This document shows positions 1 through 8,695 of a stretch of 64,000 nucleotides of DNA, one piece after another. The first letter of the stretch is position 1. The number at the start of each line of letters is the position of its first letter. The notes beneath the pieces were generated by a model. The model had not been told where the DNA came from. It saw nothing but the letters and a program-made list of their open reading frames with translations, and searched no databases. The stretch comes from Lewinella sp050633125 (GTDB lineage: Bacteria; Bacteroidota; Bacteroidia; Chitinophagales; Saprospiraceae), in contig NZ_JBOEFX010000047.1 in the NCBI RefSeq assembly GCF_050633125.1, forward strand, positions 8,984-72,983, given 5' to 3'. Both the position numbers and the translations under genes were made by a program.

Positions 1-1029
1 TTTTCCCTCCTTTATGGCTTGGGAGTGAGCTTGCGCAATGCGTTTTATCGGGCGGGGTTACTCAAGTCCATGACTTTTAGTGTACCCGTCATCTCGGTCG
101 GTAACCTCTCTGTTGGTGGGGCAGGTAAAACACCCCACATAGAATACCTCATCCGCCTTTTGCGTGATCACATCCAGATCGCGACCCTCAGCCGGGGCTA
201 CAGCCGCAAAACCAGGGGTTTTCTGGAAGTAGAGCGCAACAACAACGCAGAACGCGTGGGTGATGAACCACTACAATTCAAACGCAAATATCCAGACATC
301 GGGGTCTATGTCGCCGAAGATCGCGCTTTTGCGATCCCTCAGATTGTCATGAAAAAGAGCGACACCCAAATGGTATTGCTAGATGATGCTTTCCAGCATC
401 GCTCTGTTAAGCCGGGGGTAAATATTTTGCTCACCGAGTATTCTAATCGTTTTACCCAAGACTTCTTACTCCCTGCCGGTCGCCTTCGCGAGTGGAGAGA
501 ATCCTATGAACGCGCTGATGTCATTATCATCAGCAAGTGCCCACAAACTATTTCACAGGAAGAAAAAGAAGCGATTCGCGCTGAAATTAATCCTCTTCCA
601 CATCAGCAATTGTTTTTTTCTTACTACGCCTACCAAGCTCCTTATTACCAATTTAATCCTCGTTACCGATTGCAGTTGGACGAAAAATTGGACGTTCTAC
701 TGATTTGTGCTATTGCCAAAACCGATTACCTGATTGATTATTTGCAATCACAGGTTGGTTCTGTACAGAGTCTAGAATTTGCTGATCATCACTATTTCAA
801 TAAAGAAGATATTTCCAACTTGCACCGTTCTTTCAAGAAAATAGACACTAACAGAAAGGTGATCATTACCACCGAAAAAGACGCAATGCGACTGGAATTG
901 CATCGCGACTTTCTGATAAAGGAACGCTTACCTATATTTGTACTGCCCACCGAGGTTCAGTTTCACTTTGGAGAAGGGCCACAGTTCGACGAAATCATTC
1001 GGCAGTACTTACTCAATTTCAAGGTGTGA
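1..1029 (+). CDS. lpxK: Tetraacyldisaccharide 4'-kinase LpxK, 5'-truncated by the window
   Basis: Phosphorylates the 4' position of the lipid A disaccharide at the inner membrane, the sixth step of the Raetz pathway. The P-loop GGAGKTP lies about 33-39 residues after the TTG at 19 and is preceded by the typical PVISVGNLSVGG stretch. The frame stays open to base 1 (residues FSLLYG before that TTG look like the usual LpxK N-terminal membrane segment), so the true start is outside the window and the TTG at 19 is not the start. The body (ATLSRGYSRK, VLLDDAFQHR, LPAGRLRE, TTEKDAMRL) matches the family. The stop overlaps the GTG of the next gene by four bases, indicating translational coupling with an acyltransferase. 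Family assignment is secure; only the N-terminus is missing. Confidence 0.95.
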   Translation, partial: FSLLYGLGVSLRNAFYRAGLLKSMTFSVPVISVGNLSVGGAGKTPHIEYLIRLLRDHIQIATLSRGYSRKTRGFLEVERNNNAERVGDEPLQFKRKYPDIGVYVAEDRAFAIPQIVMKKSDTQMVLLDDAFQHRSVKPGVNILLTEYSNRFTQDFLLPAGRLREWRESYERADVIIISKCPQTISQEEKEAIRAEINPLPHQQLFFSYYAYQAPYYQFNPRYRLQLDEKLDVLLICAIAKTDYLIDYLQSQVGSVQSLEFADHHYFNKEDISNLHRSFKKIDTNRKVIITTEKDAMRLELHRDFLIKERLPIFVLPTEVQFHFGEGPQFDEIIRQYLLNFKV

Positions 1030-2327
1030 TTCTACGCTTTTTTCTCCTCGTACTTTATCATTTCTTCAAGAAGTTGGTACAATTGTATCAAGTCATCTAC
1101 TTTCCCTTTACTACTTTTCGCAACCGTAAGGTACTAGCCTTCAAAGGGCCTGGAATTATCATCTCCAACCATCCCAACACGATGGTCGACCCCCTCCATG
1201 TCATTTCTCGCACACCTCGGCAATCGTTCTTTCTGGCCAATGCCAGCATGTTCAAAAACCCGGTCGTAGGTTTTATATTACGGTATTTGTACTGCATTCC
1301 CATCATGCGCCCCGGTAAGGATCAGAAAATAAAGAAGGTAGATAATCGCAAGAGTTTTGCCGCTAGTTTTAACCATCTCGGCAATGGCGGGATCATATTT
1401 ATTGCGCCGGAAGGCGGTAGCGAGCTCGAACGACATTTGCGTCCCTTTAAGACTGGCACCGCCCGTATTGCATTGGGCGCTGAAGCAGAGAAGGGTTTTT
1501 CTTTAAACCTGCACATTTACCCTGTAGGGCTTACCTACGAACAGCCCACTCACTGTGGAAGCAGGCTCTATATGGAAGCTGGCGAACCCATCAGGGTCGC
1601 GGATTGGCAAGAAGCGTTCGAAGAGAATGAAATCCAGGCTGTAAAAGACCTTACCGAACACCTGGAAAACGAAACCCGCAAGTTGCTCATTCATACGGAC
1701 AATCAGGAACAAGATCAATTATTGTACCGCCTGGACCGGATACTCCAGCATGATCAGCCAGTAGCTGTAGAACAGCATTATGACCGCACCCAACGACTGC
1801 TTGCCCAACTGAAACGCTTGGCTACTGAGCAGCCTACGGCCTATCAAGAACTCGTAGAAACAGCCAACAATTATCGCCAACAACTAAAGGTGATCAAGCA
1901 GACAGATCGCGGCATTAGCTATCAAGGAAAATCTTTGTGGACAATCCCTATCCTTCTTGGCTGGCCAGTATGGCTATATGGTAGAATCAACAACTTTTTT
2001 CCCTACGAAATACCACGCCTACTTGAACGTAAAATCCAACTTTATATCGGCTACCGCAGCACCGTGAAAATTCTGGCAGGCGCACTCACTTTTCCTTTTT
2101 TTTATTGGTTACAATATCAGCTTGCGCAATGGCTACTAGGAGAAACGTTTGCGGGTTGGTACTTACTAAGCTTGCCCGTTTCTGGTCTACTAACTTGGGT
2201 TTACGCCCGTCATTTTTTGCCTCGCTGGGAAGGTTTCCGTTACCGAAAATGGGCGAAGCAGCACGCTAAGGAAGCGGTGGATTTGCAGGAAACCAGAAAA
2301 CAATTAGCAGCAATTGCAGATTGTTAG
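1026..2327 (+). CDS. Glycerol-3-phosphate/lysophosphatidate acyltransferase-like protein (PlsC superfamily)
   Basis: Membrane acyltransferase of 433 residues. Motif I is NHPNTMVDP (His49...Asp55), an H-x5-D spacing instead of the usual H-x4-D of bacterial PlsC. The later APEGGSE and FKTGTARIAL motifs fit the same branch, which resembles the fungal Gat1/Gpt2 type of glycerol-3-phosphate acyltransferase. A charged, probably coiled stretch (about 200-300) is followed by two or three hydrophobic segments near 320-400. It starts with GTG overlapping the lpxK stop (GTGA), so it is co-transcribed and coupled with lipid A synthesis. The acyl acceptor cannot be read from the sequence. Confidence 0.85.
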   Translation: MILRFFLLVLYHFFKKLVQLYQVIYFPFTTFRNRKVLAFKGPGIIISNHPNTMVDPLHVISRTPRQSFFLANASMFKNPVVGFILRYLYCIPIMRPGKDQKIKKVDNRKSFAASFNHLGNGGIIFIAPEGGSELERHLRPFKTGTARIALGAEAEKGFSLNLHIYPVGLTYEQPTHCGSRLYMEAGEPIRVADWQEAFEENEIQAVKDLTEHLENETRKLLIHTDNQEQDQLLYRLDRILQHDQPVAVEQHYDRTQRLLAQLKRLATEQPTAYQELVETANNYRQQLKVIKQTDRGISYQGKSLWTIPILLGWPVWLYGRINNFFPYEIPRLLERKIQLYIGYRSTVKILAGALTFPFFYWLQYQLAQWLLGETFAGWYLLSLPVSGLLTWVYARHFLPRWEGFRYRKWAKQHAKEAVDLQETRKQLAAIADC

Positions 2328-2352
2328 TGCGCTGTTTTCGTAAAAAAAGAAC

Positions 2353-3042
2353 GTGAATAAGGATATCCAAAAAATAGCAGCCGATTTTTTACTCGCGCTA
2401 AAAATGCAGCAGCAGCCAGATAACCATCTTGCAAAAATTTCAGCGCTTCCTCGGCATATATTGTTTCAAGAGCTCGACTCTGAGCAACAAAAGAAAACCT
2501 TCTGGATCAATTGTTACAATGCTTTCTTCCTGCACCTTCGCCGCAATAAGAGGGTTGACAAGCCAGCCATTTATCGAGAAAAGCTATGCCGTATCGCTGG
2601 GCAAACATTCAGCCTTGATGAAATCGAACATGGTATTCTACGGCGCTATCGGGCGAAACTTGCGTTTGGGTACCTCCCCAATCTATTTGTGCCAAAAATA
2701 ATCCGTCAATTAGCCGTAAAAAGAATAGATGCCCGCATTCATTTTGCCCTCAATTGCGGAGCTATCAGCTGCCCACCCATTGCTTTTTATTCCGTTGAAA
2801 AACTAGACCAACAACTTGATTGGGCCAGCGAAAGTTTTTTGAAAAATGAAACCAACATCTTACCAGAGAAGCAGGAAATTCACTTCAGCAGATTAGGCTA
2901 CTGGTACCTCGGTGATTTTGGTGGAAGGAAAGGCATTCGACAAATGGTCCAACATTACCTTGGAGTCGACACCAATAGCTACCGCATCGTTTTTAAAGAT
3001 TATAACTGGGACGAAGATTTGAACAATTTCGCAGAGGCTTAG
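2353..3042 (+). CDS. DUF547 domain protein
   Basis: A 229-residue protein with hallmarks of DUF547: FWINCYNAFFLHLRRN near 50-65, FSLDEIEHGILR near 90, and HFALNCGAISCPP near 130-142 with paired cysteines. It is the third gene of the lpxK group, 25 bases after the acyltransferase, and starts with GTG at 2353. No signal peptide or membrane segment is visible, so it is probably cytoplasmic, although many relatives are exported. The family has a papain-like fold with unclear activity. Its end overlaps the end of the convergent downstream gene by four bases. Confidence 0.8.
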   Translation: MNKDIQKIAADFLLALKMQQQPDNHLAKISALPRHILFQELDSEQQKKTFWINCYNAFFLHLRRNKRVDKPAIYREKLCRIAGQTFSLDEIEHGILRRYRAKLAFGYLPNLFVPKIIRQLAVKRIDARIHFALNCGAISCPPIAFYSVEKLDQQLDWASESFLKNETNILPEKQEIHFSRLGYWYLGDFGGRKGIRQMVQHYLGVDTNSYRIVFKDYNWDEDLNNFAEA

Positions 3043-4136
3043 CCCCTGTTCGATACCGACTCAGTTTCCTCTACCTTTTCGCGATTAATAATTGGCAATA
3101 GAATTAACGCCAACAATCCTATCGAAATATTACACCCGATCTGGATGGTAAAGAAAGATATATTGGACCAGGAAAACCCATCATCTCCTGCTACACCATA
3201 AAAGCCAAGGGCTGTCGTTGCTAAAAAATGATAGGTTCCCATCCCGCCAGGGGAAGGAATAACAATACCCCAACCGCCAAAAACAAAAACTACGAGCGCC
3301 ACACTCGCAGAAAGCGCAGCCGTGGGCTCGAAGGCAAAGAAACAAACGTAGGTCATCAAGAAATACATGACCCAGATATTGATACTGTGCAGTACAAATA
3401 GAAAAGGTCGATCAAGTTTGCCAATCGTCTGTAGGCCTTCAACGAAACCCAATAGAATCCCGCTTATTTTTTCGTAAATCTTTGTCTGCTGTATGCGCTT
3501 ACGCAAAAGATAAAGCGCTAGTAAACCTGCCACTCCCAACCCTGCTAATACGAAAAGTAAGGTACTGTTCGCGCTTATTTTTTCACCTATAGCATTGTTC
3601 TCCTGGAGGAATGCCCATAGGGTATCAAACTCCAATGCCAGCGCCAGTGCGGTCACAATCAGGATACTGATCACATCAATCACACGGTCAACGACCACTG
3701 TCCCCATCACTTTCTCTACGGGAATCTTTTCGTAACGGGCCATCGTTCCAGCACGAACAACTTCACCGACGCGCGGTAAGCCTAAGTTGGCAAAATAACC
3801 GAGAATAACCGTCAAGAAACCATTGATAAGGCGTGGCTGAAAGCCCAACTGCTGCAAGAGCATATTCCAACGTGACGCCCTCGATATATTACTAATCGTA
3901 AAACAAACCAAGACCACTAGTAGCCAGAAAACATCCGCAGAAGCAAAATCGGTCAGTACTTTTTGCAAAAGGCTACAATCAGCCGCGGGAATACCCTTGA
4001 GGCCACATTCTGCCTGATAAGCAGCATTTTGTTTCTGGTATACCCAGTACAAAATAACGAGACCTACGCTCAGGAATACAAGAAACTTAAGGATGTTAGT
4101 TAGCGCCTTTTTCAATGCAGTATAAGTTTGCTGCAA
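3039..4136 (-). CDS. Flippase-like integral membrane protein (UPF0104/YbhN, LPG synthase TM-domain family)
   Basis: A 365-residue protein with about eight hydrophobic segments. The conserved block NLGLPRVGEVVRAGTMARYEKI followed closely by VVVDRVIDVISI is diagnostic of the family shared by the flippase domain of MprF and by YbhN/AglD-like proteins. It probably moves or helps move a lipid across the inner membrane. The predicted start is a TTG at 4136, 12 bases after the stop of the LysE-type gene, which suggests one transcript. No ATG lies near the N-terminus, so the exact start is uncertain. The synthase domain of MprF is absent. The residues DFASADVF near 66-73 precede the first conserved helix pair. 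Confidence 0.85.
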   Translation of the reverse strand: MQQTYTALKKALTNILKFLVFLSVGLVILYWVYQKQNAAYQAECGLKGIPAADCSLLQKVLTDFASADVFWLLVVLVCFTISNISRASRWNMLLQQLGFQPRLINGFLTVILGYFANLGLPRVGEVVRAGTMARYEKIPVEKVMGTVVVDRVIDVISILIVTALALALEFDTLWAFLQENNAIGEKISANSTLLFVLAGLGVAGLLALYLLRKRIQQTKIYEKISGILLGFVEGLQTIGKLDRPFLFVLHSINIWVMYFLMTYVCFFAFEPTAALSASVALVVFVFGGWGIVIPSPGGMGTYHFLATTALGFYGVAGDDGFSWSNISFFTIQIGCNISIGLLALILLPIINREKVEETESVSNRG

Positions 4137-4148
4137 AAATAGCCAATA

Positions 4149-4778
4149 TTAACTTAACCAAGAACGGGCGACCAATACAAAAGCAAAAACGATCAGCGCA
4201 ATACCTGCTACCCGCCGCACCCACCAAAGGTGCTTTGGCGTAAGGCGATGGCGAATCTTGTGTGCCAGGAAGATTTTCAGCGAATCAGAAAAAACAATCA
4301 TCCCAAACAGGCCACCAAAAAACAGTAATGATTCCAGTCCATCGTAATCCCGGTCAAGCACAACGGTAGACATGGCTGTAATCCAGAAAATAACGGTAAA
4401 AGGATTGACGGTATTGATAAGAAAACCTTTGGACCAGAGTGCCCAGCTACCTCGGGTACCTTTCAACAGGTGGTCAGGATCATCAAGGGAAGGGGGCGGT
4501 GTAAGCAAAGTAGCTATTCCTGTAATAAGTAAAATCAATGCTCCAACCAAGCCAACACCGAGTTCAAAACTATCGGCTTCGCTTATTTTTTCAATAAACC
4601 GAAAGCCAAAGTAAACGCTAAGAATAAATGCCAGATCGCTGACCCAAATCCCCAGGCCTACCATCAACCCTGCTTTGGTTCCCTGTTCCAGGCTAGCCTG
4701 AATAAGAGCGACCAACAATGGCCCTACCAAAATGGCGAGTAATAGCCCCCAGTATACACCTTGTAGAAAAATCGCCAT
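4149..4778 (-). CDS. LysE/RhtB family exporter
   Basis: A 209-residue inner-membrane protein with about six hydrophobic helices. The N-terminus (GVYWGLLLAILVGPLLVALI) carries the G-x-GP helix-1 signature of LysE-type exporters, and a hydrophilic loop with a PPPSLDDPDH segment follows helix 3. FLINTVNPFTVIFWI matches the conserved N-x-x-NP helix of the family. Members export amino acids or related metabolites; the substrate cannot be inferred. It lies directly upstream of the flippase-like gene on the same strand. Confidence 0.88.
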   Translation of the reverse strand: MAIFLQGVYWGLLLAILVGPLLVALIQASLEQGTKAGLMVGLGIWVSDLAFILSVYFGFRFIEKISEADSFELGVGLVGALILLITGIATLLTPPPSLDDPDHLLKGTRGSWALWSKGFLINTVNPFTVIFWITAMSTVVLDRDYDGLESLLFFGGLFGMIVFSDSLKIFLAHKIRHRLTPKHLWWVRRVAGIALIVFAFVLVARSWLS

Positions 4779-4848
4779 ATTAAAGCTTGTTGAAGGAAGA
4801 AATCAAAGCTCAAAATAAATTAATCCTTTCTTATTTTCAACAAGGCTT

Positions 4849-5259
4849 TTAGCTATACACTGTCGCAACGAGCTTGCGACGCCCACCCTGATTACGAAAT
4901 TCACAAAGATAAACGCCTTGCCATGTTCCCAAATTGAGTTGACCATTGCGAATAGGAATCGTTACACTACTACCAATAAAGCTAGCTTTAATGTGAGCTG
5001 GCATATCATCTGGGCCCTCCATCGTATGTTTTAAGAATGGTAGATTTTCAGGTACAATATGATTAACGATACTTTCGAAATCAGTGCGAACAGAAGGGTC
5101 TGCATTCTCGTTGACCGTAAGTGCTGCTGACGTATGTTTAATGAAAATCGACAATAAACCTACCTCTGGCAGATCCGATAACTCCCTGAGAATATTGGAT
5201 GTGATCAAGTGATATCCACGAGGATAAGCGGGAAGCGAAAATTCTACTTGCTGAATCAT
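4849..5259 (-). CDS. YjbQ/UPF0047 family protein (secondary thiamine-phosphate synthase)
   Basis: A compact 136-residue single-domain protein. Conserved UPF0047 elements are IKHTSAALTVNENADPSVRTD near 40-60, the metal-binding HTMEGPDDMPAHIK near 78-91, and LNLGTWQGVYLCEFR near 109-123, matching the full family length. Relatives complement E. coli thiE mutants weakly, hence the name, but the physiological role is unresolved. It is followed on the same strand by the LysE-type gene after 70 bases, and lies nine bases downstream of the DUF6089 gene. Confidence 0.92.
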   Translation of the reverse strand: MIQQVEFSLPAYPRGYHLITSNILRELSDLPEVGLLSIFIKHTSAALTVNENADPSVRTDFESIVNHIVPENLPFLKHTMEGPDDMPAHIKASFIGSSVTIPIRNGQLNLGTWQGVYLCEFRNQGGRRKLVATVYS

Positions 5260-5268
5260 AGACTTGCC

Positions 5269-6162
5269 CTACCTGCGCTTAGAGCCTTTCCCGTAAGAAG
5301 GACAGCGTACATCACCAAAGTAATACATGACACCTACCCCCGCAAAAAGATAAGTATCACGGTCATTACTGTCTCCGCGCTGACGGCCTTGCAAGCCTAG
5401 GACACTACCATTTTCAGCATTCAGTGACTTCCCCGAAGACATATATACAGCCAGATCGCCCCGGTCTTTCAGCAAATCTGTACGATCAGGATAAACGCTA
5501 CTGACATCATCAAGATAGTCGGTATAAGTAGAGCGGGCACCTATATGAATATTGATACTCCACTCGTAATTGATATCAAATTTAAAACCCATTCCGTAGG
5601 TAAGTGCAGCCGTAGTTGTGTAATATTCTTCTCCTTTAAACTGCCCCTCTGTTCCCAATGAACGTAATTCTACCATTTCGCCAGGGTTCACGCCATCCAG
5701 CGTCACAGGTCCGTCGTATTCTGCCATCGGATTAAAACTAAACAAAGAAAGTCCACCAAAGAGGTATGGGGTAAAGAAGTCATCTCTACTTCCATGAAAA
5801 TAAGGGAGGAAGTTAAATTCAAAAAGGGCTGTAGCCTCCCATATATCTGTTTCGAAACTAAGATTGCGATTTAATTCATAAGGGTTGCGGGAGTCACTAT
5901 CATAAGCTTCAATCTTTCCATAATTACCGCTCAGTGAAAATGCTAAGCGTTCATTGAAGTTATAACGCGCCAGTATTCCTCCTGCCGGGTTTGGTCGATC
6001 TAGCCGATAATTGGTATTCAGGTCACCAAAGTAATAGGATACTCCTCCCCAGGGGCCTACTTCCCAACCCCGCATTAAAGACTGAGCACCAAGGGCATTG
6101 TCGGATAAAAATCCGGCACATAGCCATAGCGTACACAAACAATAGATACTAACCTTCCTCAT
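5269..6162 (-). CDS. DUF6089-type outer-membrane beta-barrel protein
   Basis: A 297-residue protein with a signal peptide (positive MRK start, cleavage probably after ALGA or AQS). The mature part begins WEVGPWGGVSYYFGDLNTNY and alternates aromatic and glycine-rich strands, ending near FAGVGVMYYFG, as in PorG/DUF6089 barrels of Bacteroidota. PorG itself is a T9SS component in this superfamily, but I cannot tell whether this is PorG or a paralogue. It lacks the usual terminal aromatic residue: the C-terminal tail after the last strand is basic (GKGSKRR). A TANNTTTG-like box lies about 85 bases upstream of the ATG. Confidence 0.8.
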   Translation of the reverse strand: MRKVSIYCLCTLWLCAGFLSDNALGAQSLMRGWEVGPWGGVSYYFGDLNTNYRLDRPNPAGGILARYNFNERLAFSLSGNYGKIEAYDSDSRNPYELNRNLSFETDIWEATALFEFNFLPYFHGSRDDFFTPYLFGGLSLFSFNPMAEYDGPVTLDGVNPGEMVELRSLGTEGQFKGEEYYTTTAALTYGMGFKFDINYEWSINIHIGARSTYTDYLDDVSSVYPDRTDLLKDRGDLAVYMSSGKSLNAENGSVLGLQGRQRGDSNDRDTYLFAGVGVMYYFGDVRCPSYGKGSKRR

Positions 6163-6245
6163 GATAATGCTTTAGTAAGGCAGAAAATGCTGTAGACAAT
6201 TCGCCTTGCGATCCCTACTGGGTTAAACTTGCAATTTTTGCGCCG

Positions 6246-6253
6246 CAAAGGTA
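6246..6253 (-). promoter_or_regulatory. Bacteroidota -7 box upstream of the DUF6089 gene
   Basis: Reads TACCTTTG on the minus strand, matching TANNTTTG. No convincing -33 TTG is at the expected distance, so this is a partial promoter match. The implied leader is about 80 nt. Confidence 0.4.
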
Positions 6254-6339
6254 AGGATATTGCCACACCTTAAGCGCTTTTGAAACGACTAAGCCCTTTA
6301 TTATGGTATGCCATTGGTATTCTTTAAAAAATTAATTCC

Positions 6340-7641
6340 TCATAATAAGATCACCCGCCCTTCACTGAGGGCAGAAATAGGCAAAAAAGATTGTCCATTG
6401 TATTCCCCGAAACAAGTTATTGGCCGCCCACCACTGAGGGCCAGTAGTTTCCAGTTGCCCATGGTCGTCGCCATCTTCAGGAAGGCCTTTTTGCTATCCA
6501 CCAACATAAACGTATCCTCTTCCGGGTGATAGACCGGTGTCACCTCATCAATCAATACGGGGAAACTTAAAAGCCAGGGAGAAGCACCTAGTGCCTGAGC
6601 ATAACGCGCCTGTACTTCGTGAAGGTGAGGGTAAGCGGCAGTCGCCTCGTAGGGTTCCCGAGAACTATGATAAACCTTGAACACTGCCCGTAATTTCGGC
6701 TGCCCTGGATAATAAGCCAACGTTCCTTTTAGTACACTACCAGTGACCCAGTGATCTTCAAACCCCTGATTGCCGAAAGCAAAATCGAGTAGTAAAGCAT
6801 ATTCCCCCGTCTTCTCTCCCCGAAACCATGTTCGCCGATAGCGCAGCTTTTCTTCGGTGCCCGTAATCAGTCCAAGTACCAACCAATTATCCTGTAAGCC
6901 GGGTTCTTGAAGCACCCGTTCTTTGCGTAAGTTCCAACCTGCCACCTGAAGCAGTTCTCGCTTTTGGTCGATTTCGAGGGTCGGCTTCCGCTGCCAAGCG
7001 CGGACAAACAGGTAAAGTTTTCCGATTTCTGCGGTTACTTCCTCTACCCAGTCCTCTTGTTCAAACAAGGAATGACAAATACGTAACCGACGAGCGACAC
7101 TACCCAGTTTAGCATCAACCATCCTGGCAGCTAATGTTTCCCATTCTTCAGGAGCATTAGCTAACTGCGCCAGGCCAAGTCGTGCAAGTTGCTGCAACCA
7201 TTTGTCGAGTTCGCCAACCCCCTGATCCATCAGTTGAATCCTTTTTTCCTGTTTAGCTACATCAGGAGAGGAAGACTTTGTGGTAGAGCCCCCCGTAGCT
7301 GCGTGGCTTCCTAATAATTTGATGGCCCATTCAGGAAGCTCTTCCTTCACTGTCCATACTTCATTACGATTCAAGAAAAGGAGTACCAACGCGAGGGCGT
7401 GCTTACAAGGGCGGCGAGGGCTTTTACAGGAGCAGCGAAAAAGAGGAGGCTCCAGGCGTACGATAGCACTGGACTTATGACCATAAGCAGTTTCATATTC
7501 TCCCCACAAGTATTGTCCATTCCCTTGAAGGGTTTGCCAACGTTTTGCAAAAAAGAGGCGCCGGGCCTGTTCCAGTGAGCTGGCATCAGGCGCAAGCTGG
7601 AGCAAGCGTTCATACGACCAGGATACAGGGGGATCAGCCAT
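6340..7641 (-). CDS. SWIM zinc-finger protein
   Basis: A 433-residue protein with a SWIM finger near residues 69-80 (C-x-C-x6-C-x-H, seen as CSCKSPRRPCKH). The rest is mixed alpha/beta and not recognised, with no helicase motifs. SWIM domains bind DNA or proteins. In Bacteroidota and Actinobacteria similar SWIM proteins often sit beside MoxR AAA ATPases and VWA proteins, but those partners are not here. The gene follows rnc by 18 bases on the same strand, so the two are likely co-transcribed. The function is unknown. Confidence 0.75.
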   Translation of the reverse strand: MADPPVSWSYERLLQLAPDASSLEQARRLFFAKRWQTLQGNGQYLWGEYETAYGHKSSAIVRLEPPLFRCSCKSPRRPCKHALALVLLFLNRNEVWTVKEELPEWAIKLLGSHAATGGSTTKSSSPDVAKQEKRIQLMDQGVGELDKWLQQLARLGLAQLANAPEEWETLAARMVDAKLGSVARRLRICHSLFEQEDWVEEVTAEIGKLYLFVRAWQRKPTLEIDQKRELLQVAGWNLRKERVLQEPGLQDNWLVLGLITGTEEKLRYRRTWFRGEKTGEYALLLDFAFGNQGFEDHWVTGSVLKGTLAYYPGQPKLRAVFKVYHSSREPYEATAAYPHLHEVQARYAQALGASPWLLSFPVLIDEVTPVYHPEEDTFMLVDSKKAFLKMATTMGNWKLLALSGGRPITCFGEYNGQSFLPISALSEGRVILL

Positions 7642-7659
7642 GGTTCAGCTACTACGTTA

Positions 7660-8433
7660 TCAGTTTTCGCCGTGGACAGGGATATTAAGGTTCTTAAGTG
7701 CTTTTTCTGAAGCTTGCTGTTCAGCGCTTTTCTTATTGAAATCATCTGCGACCGCAATTTTTTGCCCATCAATCATAACGGCAACTTTAAAGCGATCGCG
7801 TTTGTCCATTTTGTAGCGAGTAAGCAGCCGATAAGATACATTCTGGCCATTCTTCTGGCAATGTTCCAAGAGCTGGCTTTTGTAGTTATCATCGTAGGAC
7901 TCTAGTTCGTGGATGTCCACAAACTTCCTCAGCATCCGGCGGATAATAAACCGCTTCGTACCATCATAGCCTTTCTCCAGATAAACAGCACCGACAAGGG
8001 CTTCTACCGCATTACCCAGCATCGAGCGGCTGATTCTTGTATTATTGAATTCATTAAGGAGCATATCCACTCCCATGTTGTCACCAATAATGTTTAAGGA
8101 TTTTCGCTTGACAATTTTCGACCTCATTTTGGTCAAAAAGCCTTCGTCAGCATTGGGGTACTTTTGAAAAAGATACTCCGCAACAATGGTACCCAAAACA
8201 GCATCCCCCAGGTATTCCAGGCGTTCATTGTTTTGCATGGCATAATCTTTTTCCGACTGGGTAGATTTGTGGAAAAAGGCCTGCTTGAAAATACGCAGAT
8301 TCGCGGGCGTAAACCCTATGATCTGGCGTAATCGACGAGCTATATGTTTCTCCGGAGAGATATACCCGTTGTAGAATCGTTTAATTAATCGGAACACAGC
8401 ATACCGGTTTTTGAAAGCAGTGCAACGAGGCAA
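7660..8433 (-). CDS. rnc: Ribonuclease III
   Basis: Double-strand-specific endoribonuclease for rRNA and mRNA processing. The signature NERLEYLGDAVLG lies near 66-78 and the second catalytic acid block VEALVGAVYLEKG near 140-152. A C-terminal dsRNA-binding domain follows (about 175-250, ending EQQASEKALKNL). The longest frame begins with TTG at 8433 (257 residues). An in-frame GTG at 8397 gives a 245-residue protein starting VFRLIKRFYNGYISPEK, closer to relatives, so the start is uncertain. A -7 box lies at 8471-8478, upstream of both. The SWIM gene follows in the same operon. Confidence 0.95.
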   Translation of the reverse strand: MPRCTAFKNRYAVFRLIKRFYNGYISPEKHIARRLRQIIGFTPANLRIFKQAFFHKSTQSEKDYAMQNNERLEYLGDAVLGTIVAEYLFQKYPNADEGFLTKMRSKIVKRKSLNIIGDNMGVDMLLNEFNNTRISRSMLGNAVEALVGAVYLEKGYDGTKRFIIRRMLRKFVDIHELESYDDNYKSQLLEHCQKNGQNVSYRLLTRYKMDKRDRFKVAVMIDGQKIAVADDFNKKSAEQQASEKALKNLNIPVHGEN

Positions 8434-8470
8434 GGCCGTATTGCGCTAACTCCAACTGTACAAAATAATA

Positions 8471-8478
8471 CAAAAGTA
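8471..8478 (-). promoter_or_regulatory. -7 promoter box for rnc
   Basis: TACTTTTG on the minus strand matches TANNTTTG and lies 37 bases before the TTG start and 73 before the GTG alternative. It is separate from the fabF terminator upstream, so rnc probably has its own promoter. No clear -33 element. Confidence 0.4.
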
Positions 8479-8588
8479 AAGGCTACAGCCATTCTCTTTT
8501 GTGTACAAACATTTTGCACTTCATCAGGAATATGCACAGAAAATCTGTGTCCCGGACGGTATTTGGGTATACTACAAATAGAAAAACA

Positions 8589-8635
8589 TGTGGTTTTTTG
8601 GAGAAACAAGCCATTGTTATCTCCAAAAAATCACA
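8589..8635 (-). terminator. Intrinsic terminator of the acpP-fabF transcript
   Basis: Arms 8589-8604 and 8620-8635 pair at 15 of 16 positions. The stem continues inward with 8605-8609 against 8614-8618, leaving a four-base loop and one bulge. In the minus direction the hairpin is followed by TGTTTTTC. It lies 61 bases after the fabF stop. Confidence 0.8.
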
Positions 8636-8695
8636 TTTTAACACGTTCTAACGTATCGCAAAACCCACTATTGCCCAAAGTGAAGACCCGCTGGC

